This document shows, piece by piece, positions 15,657 to 25,181 of a stretch of 64,000 bases of DNA. Below the pieces are notes generated by a model. The model was given only the letters and a program-made list of their open reading frames with translations, was not told the DNA's origin and searched no databases. Source of the stretch: an uncultured Eubacterium sp. (GTDB lineage Bacteria > Bacillota > Clostridia > Lachnospirales > Lachnospiraceae); contig CAJUDA010000009.1 of assembly GCA_910584875.1 (NCBI GenBank), positions 1 to 64,000 of the forward strand, in the 5' to 3' direction. A program made the translations under genes and the position numbers. Position 1 is the first letter of the stretch; each line of letters opens with the position of its first letter.

Positions 15657-16919
15657 TCACACGATATCACTGCATGCCGCATACCCGGTAGACCAGGCGA
15701 TCTGAAGATTGAATCCGCCGGTAAGAGCATCCAGATCCAGTATTTCACCGGCAAAATAAAGACCTTCCATCTTTTTGGATGCCATGGAAGAAGGATCCAC
15801 TTCTCCCACTTTAATACCGCCTCTTGTAATGATTGCCTCCTCAATGGGACGCAGTCCCGTGAGGGTCAGTACCAGATCTTTGCAGCTATCGCACAATTTT
15901 TTTCTCTGCTCTCTGGATATATGGTTCACTTTTATATTTTCCTGTATTCCACATATAGATAGCATAACAGGTATCAGGCTTTTTGGCAACAGATGAACGA
16001 GGGCATTTTTGATATCCAGGTTTGGTGCTGCGTCAAAATCCCGCAAAATCCGCTTATCAAGCTGGACATCTGACAGTGCCGGCTTCAGATCGATATGAAG
16101 CTGCAGCTCACCATTTCCGGCAAGGTAATCCCCGGCCAGACTGCTGGCGCTCAGAATCAGCGGACCACTGACTCCATAGTGGGTAAACAGAAGTTCTCCC
16201 ATCCCACTGTATAATGACTTGTCTGGCTTCTCCTGCCTGGAAACAGACAACGCACAATTTTTGAGTGTAAGTCCCTGCAGCCGGGACGGTATTTCTTCTT
16301 TCACAGTCATCCCTGTCAGACCGGCACGGACGGGTACGATTGTATGTCCGGCTTTCTGTGCCATACGGTAGCCATCCCCGGTAGACCCTGTTGACGGATA
16401 GGAAACGCCTCCGGTGGCAAGGACCACAGCATCTGCGGCAATATGATCCCCGTTTTTTAAGATGACACCAGTCACTCTTTTTTCCTTCCCCGGCATTTCC
16501 CCGGGTTCTGTCATCAGATCATCCACCTCCGCCCGCAGTTGTACCTGCACACCTCTTTGCCGGCATTCCTGCGACAGTACTTTTATCACATCCGAAGATT
16601 TATCCGATCGCGGAAATACCCGTCTGCCGCGCTCCTGCTTTGTCCTCAGCCCATGGCCTTCAAAAAAAGTGACCACATCCTGATTCGTAAAACCATAAAA
16701 TGCACTGTATAAAAATTTGGGATTGGAGACAATATTAGAAAATAAATCAGAAACATCACAGGCGTTGGTGATATTGCATCTCCCTTTTCCTGTGATAAAT
16801 AATTTTTTGCCTAATTTTTCATTTTTTTCCAGAAGGACTACTGTATGCCCCGCCTCTGCAATACGGAGTGCTGCCATCATACCGGCCGCCCCTCCTCCGA
16901 CTACTACTACTTTTTTCAT
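15657..16919 (-). CDS. HI0933/BaiN-family FAD-dependent oxidoreductase
   Basis: A 420-aa flavoprotein. N-terminal dinucleotide-binding motif VVVGGGAAGMMAAL with acidic residue at the end of the second strand (LLEKNEKLGKK), family block FITGKGRCNITN, and C-terminal FAD motif LYFAGEILDLDALTGGFNLQ. The family includes BaiN, linked to bile-acid metabolism, and YhiN; the role next to cmk in Clostridia is not established, so no gene symbol is given. It begins 12 bases downstream of the GerMN lipoprotein gene. Confidence 0.9.
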   Translation of the reverse strand: MKKVVVVGGGAAGMMAALRIAEAGHTVVLLEKNEKLGKKLFITGKGRCNITNACDVSDLFSNIVSNPKFLYSAFYGFTNQDVVTFFEGHGLRTKQERGRRVFPRSDKSSDVIKVLSQECRQRGVQVQLRAEVDDLMTEPGEMPGKEKRVTGVILKNGDHIAADAVVLATGGVSYPSTGSTGDGYRMAQKAGHTIVPVRAGLTGMTVKEEIPSRLQGLTLKNCALSVSRQEKPDKSLYSGMGELLFTHYGVSGPLILSASSLAGDYLAGNGELQLHIDLKPALSDVQLDKRILRDFDAAPNLDIKNALVHLLPKSLIPVMLSICGIQENIKVNHISREQRKKLCDSCKDLVLTLTGLRPIEEAIITRGGIKVGEVDPSSMASKKMEGLYFAGEILDLDALTGGFNLQIAWSTGYAACSDIV

Positions 16920-16931
16920 TCTGTAACTCCA

Positions 16932-17450
16932 TTACTCGGAAGCATATACTTCGTTTAATCCAAAAGAATACTGACTGCTTTTGTACTCTTTTCCATCGCA
17001 CCGGAAAATTACCTGCGAACAGTTTTTTACATTATCCAGAAGGCTGTTGGCAAATGCCTCCAGGATCAGTGTCTCCATTTTGGCAGTGCAGTTTTTGACC
17101 GGTTTCCCATCCGGATCAAAAGAAACGATCACTTTTTTACCCTTTTGATATATATCGGTTATTATTATATTTTCTTCATTCAGATTCTCCATCACCAGTC
17201 CTGCTACATATGAGGGGGAAAGTTTCTGGGAACCCTTTCTGACTGAAACAGGGATCAGTGTCATATTATCGGAATTGATTGAATAAATCGCCAGTGTCTC
17301 AATTTTATTTTTTTGTATCGGAACAGGCGTCGGCGTCGCCTCCACTACCTTTCCTTTTGTTCCCTCACATCCTGCCATTATGGCGATTGTCAAAAACAGA
17401 CAGGACAAAAACAACAGTGATCTTACTTTTTTCACAATATCACTCCTCAT
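16932..17450 (-). CDS. GerMN-domain lipoprotein
   Basis: A 172-aa exported lipoprotein. Signal peptide with lipobox (IMAGC, Cys about residue 28), a Thr/Pro spacer (EATPTPVPI), then one GerMN-type domain (about 50-165). GerMN domains occur in the spore-germination/sporulation protein GerM, where two copies are usual; here there is one. A sporulation role is an inference from the domain. Its start overlaps the pncC end by 11 bases. Confidence 0.75.
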   Translation of the reverse strand: MRSDIVKKVRSLLFLSCLFLTIAIMAGCEGTKGKVVEATPTPVPIQKNKIETLAIYSINSDNMTLIPVSVRKGSQKLSPSYVAGLVMENLNEENIIITDIYQKGKKVIVSFDPDGKPVKNCTAKMETLILEAFANSLLDNVKNCSQVIFRCDGKEYKSSQYSFGLNEVYASE

Positions 17451-17916
17451 ATTCCATACAGCGTATTGCCAAATCCAGTGCCGCTTTTACAGTTTGCTGG
17501 CGCACAGAAAACCGGTCTCCGGAAAACATATAACGCTCTACAGTTAACCTTTCATGGACCGCACAGCCGATATAGACAAGTCCGACAGGCTTCTCCCGGG
17601 TTCCGCCGTCCGGTCCGGCGATTCCGGTCGTAGAAAGTCCCACATCGGCACCGGCAGCCCTGGCACACCCCAGCGCCATCTCCCCTGCCGTCTGGGAACT
17701 CACTGCACCATATTGTGACAGTGTTTCATGCCTGACACCTGCCAGTCTTTCTTTTGCCTCATTTGAATATGTCACAAAACTGCAGTTTAACACAGCAGAC
17801 GCCCCGCTGACATTTACGATGGCAGCAGCAAGCAGTCCTCCTGTACAGGATTCAGCTGCTGCTATTGTATAGTGTTTGTTTGTCAGTTTGGTGACAAGCT
17901 CGTACTCTCCCGGCAT
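17440..17916 (-). CDS. pncC: CinA C-terminal domain protein, nicotinamide-nucleotide amidase type
   Basis: A 158-aa stand-alone CinA C-terminal domain. It holds AAAESCTGGLLAAA (the conserved ESCTGG block), VTYSNEAKERLAGV, and TTGIAGPDGGTREKPVGLVYIG. PncC converts NMN to nicotinic acid mononucleotide. The N-terminal MoCF-like domain of full CinA (about 410 aa) is absent. The ATG at 17916 sits after AAGGATG; an ATG four codons earlier (17928) overlaps pgsA and has a weaker site. Confidence 0.9.
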   Translation of the reverse strand: MPGEYELVTKLTNKHYTIAAAESCTGGLLAAAIVNVSGASAVLNCSFVTYSNEAKERLAGVRHETLSQYGAVSSQTAGEMALGCARAAGADVGLSTTGIAGPDGGTREKPVGLVYIGCAVHERLTVERYMFSGDRFSVRQQTVKAALDLAIRCMEYEE

Positions 17917-17917
17917 A

Positions 17918-18463
17918 TTAATCCACATCCTTCATAATTTCACGGTTTTTATAAATATAATCGATCAGCGATATTACTGTTAGTATTACCGCGGCATACA
18001 CAAATATGACATCCAGGATGCGGAATAACGGATGCCTGAAATCAAAGATCAGGAGAATCGACATGATCATCTGTACGACTGTCTTTACCTTGCCCCAGTA
18101 ATTCGCCGCAATAGTCACTCCTTTTTCAGCAGCCACCAGGCGGAATCCACTGATAATAAATTCCCGGCTGATAATAACAATAACCGCCCATACCGGCATC
18201 GCTGAATCTGCATCGGCCAGAAAACAGATCAGCGCCGCGCTCACCAGCAGTTTATCTGCCAGGGGATCCATAAATTTCCCAAAAGTAGTGACCTGATTGT
18301 ACTTTCTTGCCAGATATCCGTCAAAAAAATCTGTGACACAGGCAGCGATAAAAAGCCCGCCCGCCACATAGTCCGAGTATGGAAATGCGGGACACAGCAT
18401 CACGACAACAAAAAGAGGAATTATGATTACACGCAGTATTGTCAAACGATTCGGTACATTCAT
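17918..18463 (-). CDS. pgsA: CDP-diacylglycerol-glycerol-3-phosphate 3-phosphatidyltransferase
   Basis: A 181-aa integral membrane CDP-alcohol phosphatidyltransferase, first step of phosphatidylglycerol synthesis. The signature DFFDGYLARKYNQVTTFGKF with the following MDPLADK gives the D-x2-DG-x2-AR-x8-G-x3-D-x3-D pattern at about residues 40-65. Several hydrophobic helices follow. It overlaps rimO by 4 bases. Confidence 0.95.
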   Translation of the reverse strand: MNVPNRLTILRVIIIPLFVVVMLCPAFPYSDYVAGGLFIAACVTDFFDGYLARKYNQVTTFGKFMDPLADKLLVSAALICFLADADSAMPVWAVIVIISREFIISGFRLVAAEKGVTIAANYWGKVKTVVQMIMSILLIFDFRHPLFRILDVIFVYAAVILTVISLIDYIYKNREIMKDVD

Positions 18464-19800
18464 CCCTGTTCCCCCTCATTCCATATTTCACCAGCCAGGT
18501 CATACCCCTGCGCCTCCGTGACCAGGACAGTCAGCATCGTGCCGGAAAGGATCTCATATGGCGCCTCAAAAAAGATACAGCCGTCGATCTCCGGCGCATC
18601 CCGGTAGGTCCTGCCTGTATAGACTCCCTCTTCCGGCAGAAAACCATCTGTGATAACCCGCAGTTGTTTCCCTGCCATGGATTCATTCTGCCGGAAGATC
18701 ACGTTCTGTTCTGCTTCCATGATCTCATCCGCCCACTGACGTCTGATCTCGTCCGGTACCTGGTCTGCATATTCTGCCGCCGGGGTTCCCTCTTCCGGAG
18801 AATAAGGAAATACCCCCAGCCGGTCAAACCGGGTCTGCCTCACAAAATCCAGACATTCGTCATGCTGTTCTTTTGTCTCTCCCGGAAATCCACTGATCAG
18901 GGTGGTCCTCAGCGTCACATCTGGCAGGATCCTGCGAATCTTCGCAATTATTTCTGTCAGTTCCTTTTTATTGGTTCTGCGCCCCATACGCCGCAGGATC
19001 TCATCGTTGCAGTGTTGTACCGGCAGATCCAGATAATGACAGATCTTTGGTTCCTGTTTCATGACCTGGAGCAGTTCCTCTGTGATCTCTTCCGGGTAAC
19101 AATACATCAGCCGTATCCATTCTATCCCATCAATACGGCACAGTTTTGTCAATAGTTCAGGGAGTTTCTTTTCTCCATAGAGATCCACGCCATAAACGGT
19201 TGTCTCCTGTGCGATCACAATCAGTTCTCTGGTTCCGGCCGCTGCCAGCTGCTCTGCCTCACAGAGCAGTTCTTCCATCGGCACACTGCGGTAATCTCCC
19301 CTCAGCCGGGGGATAATACAATATGTACAGCGTTTACTGCACCCTTCGGCGATTTTTAAGCAGGATGTGTACCCTGACACTGCCGGAAGGCGTTCTGTCA
19401 GATTGGCAGGAAGATAGTCCAGGTCATGCATCCATACCATATTCTCTCCCGCCAGGCTTTGTTCTACAGCTGTAGCAATCTGATCATAAGCCGCTGTTCC
19501 TACGATGGCGTCCACCTCAGGGATCTCTTTCTGAATTTCTTCTGTATACCGCTGGGCAAGACAGCCGGCGACGATCAGTGCCCTGCACTGACCATCCTTT
19601 TTCATCTGTGCCATCTCCAGAATCGTCTCAATGCTTTCTTCTTTGGCATCCTGTATAAAACCACAGGTATTGATAATGATGACTTCCGCCTCCTCTGCCA
19701 CATCCGTAACCTCCATATCACGGTGGACGAGAAGCGCCAGCATCTTTTCACTGTCTACCAGATTTTTGTCACATCCCAGTGATACAAAATAGAGCTTCAT
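18460..19800 (-). CDS. rimO: Ribosomal protein S12 methylthiotransferase RimO
   Basis: A 446-aa radical-SAM enzyme that methylthiolates an aspartate of ribosomal protein S12. N-terminal MTTase domain with FVSLGCDKNLVDSE and NTCGF and AGCLAQRY (three cluster cysteines), radical-SAM CSKRCTYCIIPRLRGDYRS (about residue 150), and a C-terminal TRAM domain. The N-terminal sequence LGCDKNLVDSE separates RimO from MiaB. Overlaps folD and pgsA by 4 bases each. Confidence 0.96.
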   Translation of the reverse strand: MKLYFVSLGCDKNLVDSEKMLALLVHRDMEVTDVAEEAEVIIINTCGFIQDAKEESIETILEMAQMKKDGQCRALIVAGCLAQRYTEEIQKEIPEVDAIVGTAAYDQIATAVEQSLAGENMVWMHDLDYLPANLTERLPAVSGYTSCLKIAEGCSKRCTYCIIPRLRGDYRSVPMEELLCEAEQLAAAGTRELIVIAQETTVYGVDLYGEKKLPELLTKLCRIDGIEWIRLMYCYPEEITEELLQVMKQEPKICHYLDLPVQHCNDEILRRMGRRTNKKELTEIIAKIRRILPDVTLRTTLISGFPGETKEQHDECLDFVRQTRFDRLGVFPYSPEEGTPAAEYADQVPDEIRRQWADEIMEAEQNVIFRQNESMAGKQLRVITDGFLPEEGVYTGRTYRDAPEIDGCIFFEAPYEILSGTMLTVLVTEAQGYDLAGEIWNEGEQG

Positions 19801-20636
19801 GCGTTTTGGATTCCTTTCGCTTCCACACAGTTATTCATAAGCATGGCGATCGTCATGGGACCCACACCGCCGGGAACCGGGGTGATCGCTGACGCAACCG
19901 GCTCTACATCGGCAAAATCCACATCGCCGCACAGTTTATTATCTTCATTACGATGGATTCCCACATCAATGACAACAGCTCCCTCTTTTACATACTCTCT
20001 TGTGATAAACCGGGGTCTGCCGACTGCCACGATCAGAATATCGGCACGTTTTGTCACTTCCTTCAAATCCTTTGTATGGCTGTGGCACACCGTTACCGTG
20101 GCGTTTTCCCGCAGCATCAGCATCGCCATCGGCTTGCCTACAATATTGCTCCTTCCCACAATCACACATTCACTGCCGTCGATCTTTACGCCGCTTCTCT
20201 TCAAAAGCTGAATCACCCCGGCCGGTGTACAGGAGACAAATCCAGGTTCACCAATGCTGAGTGCTCCCACGCTCTGAGGATGAAACCCATCCACATCCTT
20301 CATCGGAGAGATCTTCTGGATCACCTTATCCTCATCAATATGCGAAGGCAGCGGCAGCTGTACCAGGATTCCATGGACACTATCGTCCTGATTCAGTTTT
20401 TCCACCAGTGCCAGCAGCTCCTCCTCTGTTGTTTCTTCCGGAAGTTCATAAGAAAGAGAATGGATCCCTATATATTCGCACGCTTTTTTCTTGTTCCCCA
20501 CATAGACTGTAGATGCCGGATCATTTCCTACCTGAATCACTGCCAGTGTTACATCCAGTCCCTCTTTTGCCACACGTTCCCTACACTCATCTTTTACCTG
20601 TGCAGATATCAGTTTCCCATCAATCAGTTTTGCCAT
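19797..20636 (-). CDS. folD: Bifunctional methylenetetrahydrofolate dehydrogenase/cyclohydrolase
   Basis: A 279-aa FolD that interconverts 5,10-methylene-, methenyl- and 10-formyl-THF with NADP. Conserved blocks: YVGNKKKACEYIGI (substrate Lys region), DSVHGILVQLPLP, PMKDVDGFHP, VGRSNIVGKPMA and ITPVPGGVGPMT. It is the first gene of a long minus-strand unit with a good promoter upstream. With fhs at the far end of the window it gives two Wood-Ljungdahl/one-carbon enzymes. Confidence 0.97.
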   Translation of the reverse strand: MAKLIDGKLISAQVKDECRERVAKEGLDVTLAVIQVGNDPASTVYVGNKKKACEYIGIHSLSYELPEETTEEELLALVEKLNQDDSVHGILVQLPLPSHIDEDKVIQKISPMKDVDGFHPQSVGALSIGEPGFVSCTPAGVIQLLKRSGVKIDGSECVIVGRSNIVGKPMAMLMLRENATVTVCHSHTKDLKEVTKRADILIVAVGRPRFITREYVKEGAVVIDVGIHRNEDNKLCGDVDFADVEPVASAITPVPGGVGPMTIAMLMNNCVEAKGIQNA

Positions 20637-20675
20637 ATCGGATTCCTCGTTTCTATATGTGATGATCTACTCATC

Positions 20676-20703
20676 ATTATAATAGAAAACCACATAAAGT
20701 CAA
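20676..20703 (-). promoter_or_regulatory. Sigma-A type promoter of folD operon
   Basis: TTGACT (20698-20703) and TATAAT (20676-20681) on the minus strand, 16-base spacer, about 40 bases before the folD ATG. It is divergent from the plus-strand promoter at 20724-20752. Confidence 0.75.
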
Positions 20704-20723
20704 ATAATTCTTTTGGAAAATAC

Positions 20724-20752
20724 TTTACGGAGAGCATAAAAATTGTTATAAT
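20724..20752 (+). promoter_or_regulatory. Sigma-A type promoter of 92-aa gene and probably GH51
   Basis: TTTACG (20724-20729) and perfect TATAAT (20747-20752), 17-base spacer, divergent from the folD promoter. It can drive the small ORF at 20816 and the arabinofuranosidase gene 39 bases beyond it. Confidence 0.65.
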
Positions 20753-20815
20753 CTACGCGAAGGCAAAATCACGAATGACTTCAATTATATATCACTCAGA
20801 AGAAAGAGGTGTCTT

Positions 20816-21094
20816 ATGTTCCGCATATGGGGAAAACTGTTCAGGGAAAATCATATGCTGCGGGATATGGTCTACGAAAATAATGACCCGTCCCTGAACC
20901 GGACAAAGAAAGTATTTGCCGGTTTGCATGAGTTTTGCATCACCTTTGATCTGCAGGAACCGATCTGGCTTGATAAAAATATAGAAGAATTCAAAAAAAT
21001 TGATAAAACCAGGTTTTATCAGGATAATTTTATCGAAGCAGTCGATTTCGACTACCTGGAAATCCATGTTATTGAAGAAGATTCCTTTTACTGA
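20816..21094 (+). CDS. Hypothetical 92-aa protein
   Basis: A small acidic, aromatic-rich soluble protein that I do not recognise. Start MFRIWGKLFRENHMLRDM, end EIHVIEEDSFY. No signal peptide, membrane segment or metal motif. AGAGGTG sits 6-10 bases before the ATG and a good promoter precedes it, so it is very likely expressed. It is divergent from folD and upstream of the GH51 gene, with which it may be co-transcribed. Confidence 0.7.
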   Translation: MFRIWGKLFRENHMLRDMVYENNDPSLNRTKKVFAGLHEFCITFDLQEPIWLDKNIEEFKKIDKTRFYQDNFIEAVDFDYLEIHVIEEDSFY

Positions 21095-21133
21095 TGTTGC
21101 TGACTATTATTTTTTATTTTTGGGAGGACGAGT

Positions 21134-24100
21134 ATGTCTACGACAAATAACTCACGAAACGAAAATATGATTGCCTGGTATCCCTTTGACGATACCTCTG
21201 ATGTGGGCAGGGATGCTTCCGGCAGAGGCAATACCGCCATGGCGATCGGAACAAGAAGGCCGGAAGTCCAGGAAGTAAAAGGCCGCAAGGCGGCAGTATT
21301 TCAGGGTGGTGAATATGGAAGTTCCTATCTGGAGCTCCCTTTTGATCTTCTTACCGATGTAAACGATAATACCGGCTTCACTGTCTCCACATGGATCTAC
21401 AGCAGTAAAGCGGTCAACGTGTGGGAACGTATTTTTGACTTCGGCAAAAACATTCACGGACCGTATCTGTTCCTCACACGCTCGATCCGCGGTGTATGCT
21501 TTGCCGGTACAGATCTTTTTGCGGATGCAAACCTCGCATTCCCACTCGGCGAGTGGGTTCATGTTGCCATGACCGTAACTGGTACAAAAGGCGGCACTCT
21601 CAGCAGCGCCGGACCAAGAGTATACCTCAACGGGGAGCTGGTGGCGGATGGTTTTATCAGCCAGACATCCAGTGGTACATACAAGAAATTCCGTGAATGG
21701 TTCGCCACACTGGAGGATACAGATAATTACTGCCATAACTATATCGGTCACTCCCAGTTTATGGCGGACCCGGATTTTTCCGGTGCCATCTCGGATTTCC
21801 GCATCTACAACAAAGCGCTCTCCGAGCATGAAATCACAAGCCTTATGTGCGAGTCCCTGTCCGAGCTGGATATTCTTAAACTGGCAAAAAATAAATATCT
21901 GACAGCTCCTCCAAAGATCATCACAAAGGATCTGATACTTCCTTCCGGTCTTATGGAAGACCGGGTACAGGTAAGCTGGAGTTTTGAACCGGCAGGATTG
22001 ATCAGTCAAAATGGCACGGTCACACCGGCGGCAAATCCTGCCGGCGTAGCCATCAAGGCTGTCCTCACCTGTGGCAGCAGCCATCTTGAGAAAAACTTCG
22101 GCGCCACAGTAATGCCTGAATTTGTAGCGCCCTATGAACTGAAGATCCATGGAAACAAAGAGGTGCTTGATATCAGTAAAACATTATATGGTCTGTTTTT
22201 CGAAGATATCAACAACGCCGCCGACGGCGGTATCTATGCCGAGATGATCAGTAACCGCTCCTTTGAGGACTTTACCTATCGCGTCTATGATGCCAGAAGC
22301 GGGGAAAATGGCATCTCATCCGGGCGGAACCACAGACCGCTGCGTTTCTGGTTTGGTGATCTGGATCATATCGAGATACACAAAACCGGAGGTCTGAATG
22401 AATATTTCGGTCTGGAAGATCCGGATGCCAATGCGTATTATATCGAAGTACCGGAGGGAACCCGGCTTTATAACCGCGGTTTCTGTGATAATACAGAGAA
22501 CTACTCCATGAATCTGAAGCATGAGGAGGGCTATCAGTTCAGCATCTGGGCAAAGGCTGACTCTCCTGCCGTCATCACCGTCGAACTGCTGGATGGAACG
22601 GCCGCTTCTGTCAGCAATACAGTCACGGTCGAAGTAAGCGGGGATGGTCAGTGGAAGCAATACCATGCTGACAAATTAGTTGCCACAGAGACTGTTATGG
22701 GGCAGATTTCGCTTTCTTTTTCCGGCGGGATGTGCATTGATATGGTATCTCTTATGCCGGACAATGTATGGGGTGCTGCGGAAGAAAAAATATCGGACAC
22801 CGCCCACAAAAATTTCATGAATAACAGTAACTACCGCCTCCGCAGGGATATGGTAGAGGTTCTGGCTGAACTTCATCCTACCTTTTTGCGTTTCCCGGGC
22901 GGCTGTATCTCCGAGGGATCTTATATATGGGATAATGTCTACGACTGGAAGGATTCCGTGGGACCGGTAGAGACAAGAAAAGAAAACTACAATGTCTGGG
23001 GCTATACAATGACACTCGGACTCGGCTATATGGAGTATTTCCAGCTTGCCGAAGATCTTCATGCGGAACCTCTGCCTGTTATGGCGTGCGGCGTACTCTG
23101 CCAGGCACGCTCGGATTATGCCAATCCGGCTGGCGGCAGCCTTCAGGAGAAATACATCTCGAACTTTATCGATCTGATTGATTTTGCCATCAGTTTGGAT
23201 TTTGAAAATAATAAATGGGCCGCCCTGCGCAGGGATATGGGACATGAGGAAGCCTTCCCTCTCCACTATCTTGGCGTGGGAAATGAAAACTGGGGATCCG
23301 AATTTTTTGCCAGTTTCGAGGCATTTCACTATGCCATTGACGATTATATGAAACAGGTGTACCCGGATTATGAACTTCACATTATATCGACAGCCGGCGC
23401 CCAGGCAGACGACGACGCTTACCAGAACGGCTGGAAGTTCCTTGCCGGTTATATGAAGGGTGGGGACACCATCCGTTTTACGGACGGGAAACAGAGCTTC
23501 AGCGAAGAGGTAACCTGGTATTCCCACAAGAAAAATTATCTGGATACCATTGTGGATGAACACTACTACCGTTCGAACGACTATTTACTGGAAAATGCAG
23601 ACCGTTACAATTATTACTTCCGTCCATATAAGAACGGTAAGTTGATCGAGGATCAGGTGTCTAAAGTATTTGTGGGCGAATATGCCTCCAGCGACAAAAA
23701 TACGCTTGCCGGAGCAGTGGCGGAAGCTGCCGTCATGACTGGTTTTGAGCGCAATTCAGATGTCGTGCGCCTTGCTGCCACGGCCCCGCTGTTCAATAAG
23801 GTGATCAATGATGGAACCTACCGCTGGACGCCGGATGCCATCTGGTTTGATAATAAACATGTATGGCGCACGCCAAGCTATTATGTCCAGCAGCTGTTTG
23901 CCAAATATATTGGCAAAAAACTGTTGAAAACAAGCTACCGAACCTATATCAACGGCGAACGGCGCAAATATATCCCCAGCGGCGGCATCAGCATCGCTGT
24001 CGCAGAGGGTGACCTTCTCCTGAAAAAACTGATCGTGACCTCAAACCTCAACGATGAAATCTGGCTGGAACAGGATTTCACCCAGGAACTGGATCCCCGT

Positions 24101-24898
24101 ATCCGTCCGATCATTGCGGATGATACCAATATCGTACGGGAGATCGACGGTATGCTGATCTGCAGTGACTCCCAGGAACGGCACGGCTTCTATATCGATG
24201 AGGTATCCTGGTTTAATTATACAGTACAGCTCATCGCAGAGAAAAAGACAGACAATGCCCAGATGCTCCTGGGTACCGGTCTGCACGGCCTGACAAACCA
24301 TGCATTCAAGACAGAACGTCTTTCTGTCCATGAGTACTGTGTCGGAGTAACAGGTCAGGGCACCGGACTGAAAGTGATCAAAGAGGGCAGGGAAGGCTAC
24401 CGCATGGGTGATTATTCCTCCAGCGTTTTTGCCGGAAATCTGCGTGCCTGCTATGATGAACCAGTTCCCGCAGGACAGGAATACATGTTAAGTGTAAACT
24501 ATGGCGGACTGGAAGCCAACACGATCTCCTGCTACTACACGGATGAATCCGAGGAGATCAAAGGAAAGCTGGACTGCAAGCTGGAAGCTTACACCCATGA
24601 TATTTACCATTCTGTCACCGCAGATGAGGAAAAGGTATACATCAAGCTGGTAAACGCAGAAAACTTCGGCAAACATATGAAGGTAAATCTGGAGCACCTG
24701 AACATTCACGATCAGGCAGAGCTTGTGACACTGACCGCAGAAGATGACCTCGTCCATATGCAGAATGTAAATGAGAAAAATAATGAACGGGTGGTTCCGG
24801 TTACAACCCGGATCCCGGTCTCAAAAACAGGTTTTGAACTGATCATGCCGGCGAACTCCGTGAATGTTGTGATACTCAATAAAAATAAAAATTTGTAG
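21134..24898 (+). CDS. GH51-type alpha-L-arabinofuranosidase with N-terminal LamG-like domain
   Basis: A 1254-aa enzyme. Residues about 10-235 form a concanavalin-like LamG_3 domain (IAWYPFDDTSDVGRDASGRG start). Residues about 240-330 look like an immunoglobulin-type linker. From about 337 the GH51 region begins (LYGLFFEDINNAADGG), followed by a carbohydrate-binding-like insert and RFPGGCISEGSYIWDN. The acid/base is Glu718 (GVGNENWG) and the predicted nucleophile is Glu849 (FVGEYAS). A C-terminal beta-sandwich ends the protein. There is no signal peptide (MSTTNNSRNENM), so it is predicted cytoplasmic, acting on imported arabino-oligosaccharides. GGGAGG lies just upstream of the ATG. Family is secure; exact substrate is not. 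Confidence 0.9.
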   Translation: MSTTNNSRNENMIAWYPFDDTSDVGRDASGRGNTAMAIGTRRPEVQEVKGRKAAVFQGGEYGSSYLELPFDLLTDVNDNTGFTVSTWIYSSKAVNVWERIFDFGKNIHGPYLFLTRSIRGVCFAGTDLFADANLAFPLGEWVHVAMTVTGTKGGTLSSAGPRVYLNGELVADGFISQTSSGTYKKFREWFATLEDTDNYCHNYIGHSQFMADPDFSGAISDFRIYNKALSEHEITSLMCESLSELDILKLAKNKYLTAPPKIITKDLILPSGLMEDRVQVSWSFEPAGLISQNGTVTPAANPAGVAIKAVLTCGSSHLEKNFGATVMPEFVAPYELKIHGNKEVLDISKTLYGLFFEDINNAADGGIYAEMISNRSFEDFTYRVYDARSGENGISSGRNHRPLRFWFGDLDHIEIHKTGGLNEYFGLEDPDANAYYIEVPEGTRLYNRGFCDNTENYSMNLKHEEGYQFSIWAKADSPAVITVELLDGTAASVSNTVTVEVSGDGQWKQYHADKLVATETVMGQISLSFSGGMCIDMVSLMPDNVWGAAEEKISDTAHKNFMNNSNYRLRRDMVEVLAELHPTFLRFPGGCISEGSYIWDNVYDWKDSVGPVETRKENYNVWGYTMTLGLGYMEYFQLAEDLHAEPLPVMACGVLCQARSDYANPAGGSLQEKYISNFIDLIDFAISLDFENNKWAALRRDMGHEEAFPLHYLGVGNENWGSEFFASFEAFHYAIDDYMKQVYPDYELHIISTAGAQADDDAYQNGWKFLAGYMKGGDTIRFTDGKQSFSEEVTWYSHKKNYLDTIVDEHYYRSNDYLLENADRYNYYFRPYKNGKLIEDQVSKVFVGEYASSDKNTLAGAVAEAAVMTGFERNSDVVRLAATAPLFNKVINDGTYRWTPDAIWFDNKHVWRTPSYYVQQLFAKYIGKKLLKTSYRTYINGERRKYIPSGGISIAVAEGDLLLKKLIVTSNLNDEIWLEQDFTQELDPRIRPIIADDTNIVREIDGMLICSDSQERHGFYIDEVSWFNYTVQLIAEKKTDNAQMLLGTGLHGLTNHAFKTERLSVHEYCVGVTGQGTGLKVIKEGREGYRMGDYSSSVFAGNLRACYDEPVPAGQEYMLSVNYGGLEANTISCYYTDESEEIKGKLDCKLEAYTHDIYHSVTADEEKVYIKLVNAENFGKHMKVNLEHLNIHDQAELVTLTAEDDLVHMQNVNEKNNERVVPVTTRIPVSKTGFELIMPANSVNVVILNKNKNL

Positions 24899-24981
24899 GA
24901 ATGAATAAATTTCATATTTCTGGCAACACTTCCTGTAAATCCCTGTGGGGATGGACAGAATCAGACAAGGAGTGTAGGAAT

Positions 24982-25173
24982 ATGAAAGCATTTGTAGATC
25001 AGGATACCTGTATCGCCTGCGGTATGTGTGTATCCAGCTGTAATGAAGTATTTGAGTTCAATGACGATGGAAAGGCAGAGGCAGTCGTCGACCTGGTTCC
25101 CCCGGAACTGGAGGAAGACGCCAGACAGGCAGCCAATAACTGCCCGGTCAATGCCATCGGTATCACAGAGTGA
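24982..25173 (+). CDS. Small [4Fe-4S] ferredoxin
   Basis: A 63-aa electron carrier. CIACGMC with a further Cys-Pro near the C-terminus (NNCPVNAIGI) gives the C-x2-C-x2-C...CP pattern of a single-cluster ferredoxin of the Clostridium/Thermotoga type; an additional Cys (VSSC) lies close by. The ATG at 24982 follows AAGGAG; a 27-codon upstream extension is not needed. A strong terminator follows directly. It is only 83 bases after the GH51 gene, but a functional link is not implied. Confidence 0.9.
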   Translation: MKAFVDQDTCIACGMCVSSCNEVFEFNDDGKAEAVVDLVPPELEEDARQAANNCPVNAIGITE

Positions 25174-25181
25174 TAAACAAA

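Noticed and set aside
21152..23563. Long open frames on the minus strand (332 and 295 codons) inside the GH51 gene.
   Set aside because: They lie wholly antisense to a gene with clear motifs, lack ribosome-binding sites and show no domain; they result from codon bias of the sense gene.
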